A DNA stretch of 64,000 nt, taken from contig NC_088786.1 in assembly GCF_949628265.1 (NCBI RefSeq), forward strand, positions 21,287,681 to 21,351,680, given 5' to 3'. This DNA is from Cloeon dipterum. Lineage: Eukaryota > Arthropoda > Insecta > Ephemeroptera > Baetidae. The notes under the pieces are model-generated. The model made no database searches. It was not told where the DNA came from and was given only the letters and a program-made list of their open reading frames with translations. Positions 58,875-64,000 of the stretch are shown here, in pieces. The translations under genes were made by a program, and so were the position numbers. The first letter of the stretch is position 1. The number at the start of each line of letters is the position of its first letter.

Positions 58875-58932
58875 GTTCTGTAATATAATAATGTACATAT
58901 ATAAATATATGTACATAATTATAATACAGAAC
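58875..58932. repeat. AT-rich palindrome, 28-nt arms
   Basis: Arms 58875-58902 and 58905-58932, beginning and ending GTTCTGTA ... ACAGAAC, are reverse complements with two mismatches and a 2-nt centre. It directly follows the (AT)n tract. Confidence 0.8.
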
Positions 58933-59120
58933 ACAAATCTGGATCTGGATAAATTTTTAGCATTTTTAGTATGCTCTTAAATTTTTTTCAGTTCGCTTAT
59001 TTAGTATGGATTTTTTTGGTTAAATAGGTCAAATGTAAAAGGTTTCTTGTTGTTAAATGGAAAAGTTAAATAATAATTTTCGTTGTCGTTTTGTTCAAGA
59101 GAAAATCCTCTTTGCTTCAG

Positions 59121-59630
59121 GTTCATGATCTTCTGGTGGAGTCGAGCCAGCCAAAGCAGTTGCAGTTGTGCGAGGACGGCGGCAACGTGTCGGTTATGGA
59201 CCTGAGTTGGCACTGGCCGGCCTCGGCAGAAGATGCCATATCCATCCTGCAGGCTGGCAACCGGAGAAGGTTTTCCAGATCGCACGCTGTGTTCCAAAAG
59301 TACTGAATTTTATATCCTTCTATCTAGGAATTTCAGTTGGCATTATTTATGGTTCTGGTGACAATGAAGAAGGGTGCTGCCAGGAGCGGAAAGGTTTGGT
59401 GCGCCAAGCTGTCCGTAATTGACCTTGCAGGGCCAGGGAGGGTGGCTGATACCACAAACCAGGGTCGCTTCACGGAGGTCGCCAACACCAACCAATCTCT
59501 GCTGGCGCTAGGTAGCTGCATCAACGGCGGCTGGCGGACTGAAGCAAGTGCCAATCCGGAACTCTAAGCTGACACGCCTCCTGAAGGGCTCGCTGGGGGC
59601 AACAGCAAGACAGTGATGATCGCTAATCTG
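59121..59630 (+). pseudogene. Kinesin-8-like motor fragment, broken
   Basis: Degenerate piece of a kinesin motor closest to the KIF18/Klp67A group. After an acceptor (CTCTTTGCTTCAG, 59108-59120) comes VHDLLVESSQPKQLQLCEDG, then a short SHAVFQ (the usual NRTQ..T..N..SSR stretch is largely missing). A stop or remnant intron (59301-59330) follows, then the switch II region AKLSVIDLAGPGRVADTT and NQSLLALGSCIN. A frameshift near 59522 leads into VPIRNSKLTRLLKGSLG, and a second near 59603 into NSKTVMIAN. There is no P-loop in the window. Retained splice-like junctions suggest a segmental rather than processed copy. Not translatable as a motor. Confidence 0.75.
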
Positions 59631-60449
59631 TTTGTATATAAGAAATTTTGCACAGGCAGACTGACAGGCATGCCGGCTGAGCAGAAGCAAGTGCCGTCAA
59701 GCGACGGCACGACCAAGCCCGGCGTCATTCGCTTCATCGCCAACATCATTACAGCCCTGAATGCTCAGCAAGCCCAAGGTGTCAGTGGCCACTCCGAAGC
59801 CCCAGGCTGCAGTGAAACCAGCAGTCAGGCCAAAACCAAGCACCCGTTGCGGTCAAACCCAAAGATCAATCAGACAAGCCGGAGGCACTATGGGTTAGTA
59901 AGCCGGACCTGACCAGCTTCTCGCAGGAGGAGACCAATATGGCAGACTCTCACAATCAGGATTACAAAAAACGCACTGAAAAAATGTGGTGCAGTGGTAG
60001 AAACCGTTTTTCAATCTTAACCAGTTTCTTGCAGGCAATATTATTTGCACCTGTTTGCAATAATTTTCTGATTATTCGCTCATGATATTGATTTAAGAAA
60101 TTGTACGAGACAAATTTTTGGAGATATTGAGGCAGCTGTCCAAATAATAAAATCCGTACAGTAGAGAAAATTTTGACTACTCTTAACAGCTAATTTTAAA
60201 ATTTCACATAGGAAAAATGGAACAACTCATTTCTAGCGCGAGAAATTGGTAAAATTTGAGTGGTTAAAACCAGGTGGATATAAAACTCTGCTTGCCTGAC
60301 TGAGTGGACTCGTTGCACTGATACTAGAAAATGCTATTGCAATTCATGATTTTTATTTCATGGGAGTCTTTAAAAAATTATCAATTCTAATGAAACAAAT
60401 ATATTTATTTGTACCATCGGATCATTTTTTATATTAGGAACCGCACTTT
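59631..60449. other. Region between kinesin fragment and SOCS-box gene
   Basis: The first 350 nt are GC-richer, with Lys/Pro-rich frames that shift against one another (PKVSVATPKPQAAVKPAV, then KPEALWVSKPDLTSFSQEE). They are perhaps more of the same decayed segment or part of another dead gene; no identity is offered. From about 60000 the sequence is AT-rich 3' flank of the minus-strand gene. Confidence 0.4.
60404..60409 (-). terminator. Poly(A) signal of SOCS-box gene
   Basis: AATAAA on the minus strand about 40 nt after the stop codon at 60450-60452. Confidence 0.55.
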
Positions 60450-61341
60450 TCAATGCTCTCTCAAAGACACATAATTGTGAAGTGTTCGTGGCAACTTATT
60501 CCTCAGGCTTTCAATCTTTTGAAACAACTCCAGCCCACTCGACGAACTGCAACCAATCGAATTGCGGACAGCTATTCTGCTCAACTGCTTTAAAGAGCTG
60601 GGCTTGCGGCGCAGTTGTTTCAGAAAGCCTTGCCACGTGCCTTCGTCATTTTCTTCATAGAGTTTCATTTGAATTACATTCTCAATGAAGTTTTCAACTA
60701 CGGAGCAAATTCTTTTTCCATGGGGAAGACCAAATTGAATCACCATTGGAAAAAGACGTTTAAAATGTTTCACCCTGCGTCCGGACACGCTGTCCAGGAG
60801 GTACATAGGACTGGGCCACCAGTACATCAAAAGGTTTCGTAGGAGGGGCTCGCAGTGAGCAAAGGTGGCCAGAGATATTGCGTCCGGGATGGTGTACTGA
60901 GACCTGTAACAAAAATGCTAAAGTTGTACCCATATACGTGTTTGCATATTCACAAAGCTACTCTTTAAACACACACCTGCACGAGGTTCTTGACACAAAA
61001 GTTGGCTCTGCCCCCTTTTCAATCAGCATTCGAGCCATGTGTACAATTTTTTCGGCGAGTAAGGGGTTACTCGACTGCCAGGCAAGGGCAGTAAGTGGTG
61101 GGATATCGCCGACCGTGGCGTTGCAGTCCTGAGAGGATAGTTCCCTCAGCAAGTGCTCGGTGTGCTTATCAATGTTTCTGATCAATAACAAAGACACGAT
61201 GCAGGCACGAGACCATATGATCGAATGAGCAGCGTGTTCAGGAGTCATGGTGTCGCTGACATCCGCCACAATTCCATCGAATTTGCGTGAACGAAGTTTA
61301 AAATCCGTAAGGTAACTCGTCAAAACTGTTTGGTAGTCCAT
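60450..61341 (-). CDS. Ankyrin/SOCS-box-like protein (ASB-like)
   Basis: Two-exon gene: 61341-60977 and 60903-60450, joined in frame (TSC|R|SQYTIPDAI), 272 aa from the first in-frame ATG (MDYQTVLTSYL). The middle contains at least one ankyrin-like unit (PPLTALAWQSSNPLLAEKI ... MLIEKGAEPT). The C-terminus (PSSLKQLSRIAVRNSIG ... IESLRNKLPRTLHNYV) has the SOCS-box layout: an LxxLCRxxIR-like helix, then an LPxxLxxYL helix. This suggests a substrate adaptor of a Cullin-5/Elongin BC ubiquitin ligase. The Cys of the BC box is Ser here (SLKQLSR). A possible acceptor (TATTTCAG) 38 nt before the ATG suggests a spliced 5' UTR. Family membership is inferred from pattern, so the substrate is unknown. Confidence 0.65.
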
Positions 61342-63863
61342 TATGAAGTCTTCTAGCTCGTGCACGAGTGTTCAGTTGAGACTGAAATATTTAAAATTTG
61401 TTTTCATTGATGACCATCAATAAGAAACAAAAAACAAAAATATTATTTGAAAACTACATAAATATATTTTAGCGTATTGCGCAAGGCAGGACAAGATATT
61501 TAAGAGAAACAGAACGATTTATTTTCTTTTAAATAATGAATTCCAGGGATTAGCTACCTAATTGAATGCATGTAAAGATTATTTAAATTAGTGGATTGAA
61601 AAAAAATAGGTACATAGATATTTTGCGCAACATCCCACTCATCGCCATAGGTCAGTGAATAAACAATCAAAACAAACTAACAGAATAGATGTTAATAATA
61701 TAATTATTACTTAATAATCACTGATAATCACTTGTACCCAAATGAAAAACGAGATTAAAGATCGCCGTAATAAAGCTGACGAACCAATGCTGGATCGCAA
61801 TATTAATTAATTTGAGAGTAAATCTAAAAAATTCCAAGGACTGGCGGCCCAAATCGATGATGTCTTGTGAGTTGTGAGCACGTGCGTGTTATATCCAATC
61901 CAACTGATTGCTAGAGTGGTAGAGTGCTACTGTTGCTGTTGCTGCTCGTGCTCGTCTACTGCTACTGCTACGCCAGTCGGTTGGTGACCTGACCGATCAG
62001 CTCAACCGGTGAAAATTACTCATCCAGTTGTTAAACCGATTCATGTTAAGCGCAATTTCAAACCTTTTAACTGGGGTAGCTGCGATTACCTGTAACTGCT
62101 CATAATGAAACACAAATTTAATTTTAGCGTTGCAAAAATCGCCCTACAATTCAAACAACAATAATTTAACTTCAACCCTTTCCATCGCATATTAAATTGT
62201 TTTTTCTCTATATTAAATTAAAATGTTAGCAATTATGCTTTTAAGTCCTAATCAAAAATTAACAGATGATATAGGATATTTTTTATTTCGTTTTGACCAG
62301 ACTTTATTAGACAGCAAACTTTTGATAATAAATTTTAAAAAATTGGCATAATTCCTCCATTAGAGAGTCTGAAAAATGATAGCGGCAAGCGTAAAAAAGT
62401 GAAAGTAGAGAAAAACGAAATACGAGAAAAAATATGTATTATGACGATGATAGAGAATTTTTTGCATCTTCCTCTAAGGATATCTTGACCTTGAAAACAT
62501 GCTATACTAGCCCACTTTCCCCTTCAGCCCTTGTAAGCCCCTATTCCCCACACGTCCATGCATCGTTTTTCCTTCTTTCGTTGTATTCATCAACTCTACT
62601 CCACGCAACAACCCCCTTCTCCTGAAAGCTCACATTATATGTGGCTCACAAACCTGTACCTTTCAGTTTTCACCTTCCCCACACGTCACAGTCACACAAA
62701 ACACAGACACATAAAACGTACACGTTACAGGAATCACTGCACTATGAATTTGTGCTGACACTGTCAGTGTCAGGTCAGCTATATGGGGTTGTGATCAGCG
62801 ACAGCAGGTGTTGTTCCTGTTACGGAATCTGCAGGCTGGACAGAAATTATTCTGTAACTTGTCAGATGAATTAATCGATTCACGTTAAGTGTGTGAGTAT
62901 CAAATTGTATCCTTCTTTGCATAATTATATGCATGTTAATCTATGCACATACGTTTATGTATGATACATAATATGCATAATATTACGTTGATGATAGATC
63001 AACAACATTATATTACATACACATATTATGTATTATACATAATTATGCTGTTCTAATAATGTATCTACATATTTTATACAAACATACTACAATCATATTT
63101 AATGAAGTTAAGCCGGATACATAATTTCTAAACAGCTATATGTAAATGTTTGCTTCTTCGGCTTCTTAACAAAAAAAAAACATTATAGAAACAAAATATC
63201 GTCCATAAGAAATTTTTGAACTTATCTTCCGGTCAACCCGTTGACATTATTTGTGTAAATAAGAAAAAATGAAACAAACAATTTCCTCATTAATTTCCAT
63301 TTTTATTTTGACAAGTCAATTTTATTTTATCGCGTAGAAAGAAAATGTTCCTGAAACAATGTTAACAAAGTATACGCACAAATCCATTTTCCCGACGAAT
63401 TGTTGCACTTTAAAAACGATAACACAGCGCAATGATTAATAAACACTCACTCAGCACAACCCACAACGGTTGAATATCAAAGGAAACAAAAGAACTGGCA
63501 AAAATTAAAAACACTGCAGTTTGCGTATTAGAAATCTCCTTTAATTATTATTACATTTTTGCTGCCTTTTCGGTAATATCAGCCGGAATTTTAAAAGGAT
63601 GAAATTATAATCATTATCAAGAACTTCGATCGCTTTATCTGATCAGTATTTGAAACAAAACAACTCTTTGTTAACTTTCGACTTATATAGTTCTCCATGT
63701 CATTTATAATATCATCGTTTGATATCAGTTTTTACGTAGCTTGGAAATTAAATGTTCAACAATGAATATTTAAAAAAATTTAAATCAATTCGGCTTTTAG
63801 TTTAAACGCAATGCATATCTCACTCTTTCAATAAATTAAATTAAAAAAAAATGATATAGCCGC
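61342..63863. other. Intergenic region before the right-edge gene
   Basis: No supported gene. The 61860-62050 part is GC-richer, with a CTG/CTA-rich low-complexity run (61930-61972) and probably the SOCS-box gene promoter. 62918-63052 is an AT-rich foldback. The rest is AT-rich and should include the 3' UTR of the gene entering from the right. Confidence 0.4.
62918..63052. repeat. AT-rich foldback
   Basis: Imperfect inverted repeat: GTATGATACATAATATG on the left mirrors CATATTATGTATTATAC on the right, with GCATAATTAT at both outer ends and extra sequence in the left arm. MITE-like or simply AT-rich hairpin DNA. Confidence 0.45.
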
Positions 63864-63998
63864 TTAGTCTAGAGGATATGTTTTTCTCAGCTTGTCCTTA
63901 GGAATGTACTGGGCACCATCAAAGCGGAAAAACAGCTCAGACACCTTTGGGTGGTTCACTTGTGTTGCTCTCAAAACAGTCAGTTGTCTTTGAGGAAC
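63864..63998 (-). CDS. 3' end of an unidentified gene, partial
   Basis: Open frame entering from the right edge and ending at TAA (63866-63864), read as VLRATQVNHPKVSELFFRF then GAQYIPKDKLRKTYPLD. Composition looks coding, and the frame is open for all 44 visible codons while the other two minus-strand frames have stops. No family recognised. It may be the last exon of a gene lying mostly outside the window. Confidence 0.5.
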   Translation of the reverse strand, partial: VPQRQLTVLRATQVNHPKVSELFFRFDGAQYIPKDKLRKTYPLD

Positions 63999-64000
63999 GT

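Noticed and set aside
1-64000. tRNA, rRNA, CRISPR arrays, bacterial-type operons or viral genes
   Set aside because: No T-loop/cloverleaf combination, no regularly spaced repeats, and no reverse transcriptase, integrase or capsid-like frames were found by eye. The gene structure is eukaryotic throughout.

Overview
This is a eukaryotic nuclear window, almost certainly from an arthropod and probably an insect. The genes contain spliceosomal introns, many only 48-66 nt long. Recognisable animal families (BTAF1, SCYL2, inward-rectifier K+ channels, ARF-like GTPases, TOP3A, NDC1, an ankyrin/SOCS-box-like protein) sit among AT-rich introns and spacers. The two channels carry the motif combinations known from insect Irk channels. 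No species can be named from the sequence alone. All exon models below were built by eye from splice signals, reading phase and family similarity.

Left part (1-7.4 kb): the 5' end of BTAF1 (minus, runs off the left edge) is head-to-head with a complete 12-exon SCYL2 pseudokinase gene (plus, 835 aa). A ~1.1 kb spacer between them probably holds a divergent promoter.

Middle (7.4-48.2 kb): two tandem, same-strand inward-rectifier potassium channel paralogues (here Kir-A 7.4-20.9 kb and Kir-B 26.6-39.2 kb). They share the same four-exon plan, the same intron phases and a related N-terminal exon, so they are an ancient tandem duplication. The long first intron of Kir-A contains two intronless, very divergent ARF-like GTPase genes. 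These lie only 30 nt apart on the same strand, as if dicistronic. Both lack normal G3/switch II residues. The remaining ~30 kb is non-coding, with a few dispersed repeat copies, a foldback, a GC-rich retroposon-like block and candidate promoter islands.

Right part (48.2-64 kb): a small gene for a 91-aa protein with a dense Cys tail, with a ~60-nt hairpin just upstream. Next is complete TOP3A (19 coding exons, 1091 aa or 1126 aa with a possible mitochondrial leader), carrying four GRF zinc fingers made by exon duplication. It converges on single-coding-exon NDC1. A frameshifted kinesin-8-like motor fragment follows, then an ankyrin/SOCS-box-like gene and the 3' end of an unidentified minus-strand gene.

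Most of the window is ordinary housekeeping and neuronal or epithelial gene content. The most unusual items are the nested tandem degenerate ARF-like pair, the parallel alternative 3' ends of the two channels, the fourfold GRF array with its precise 33-bp splice-site duplication, and the small Cys-tail gene.
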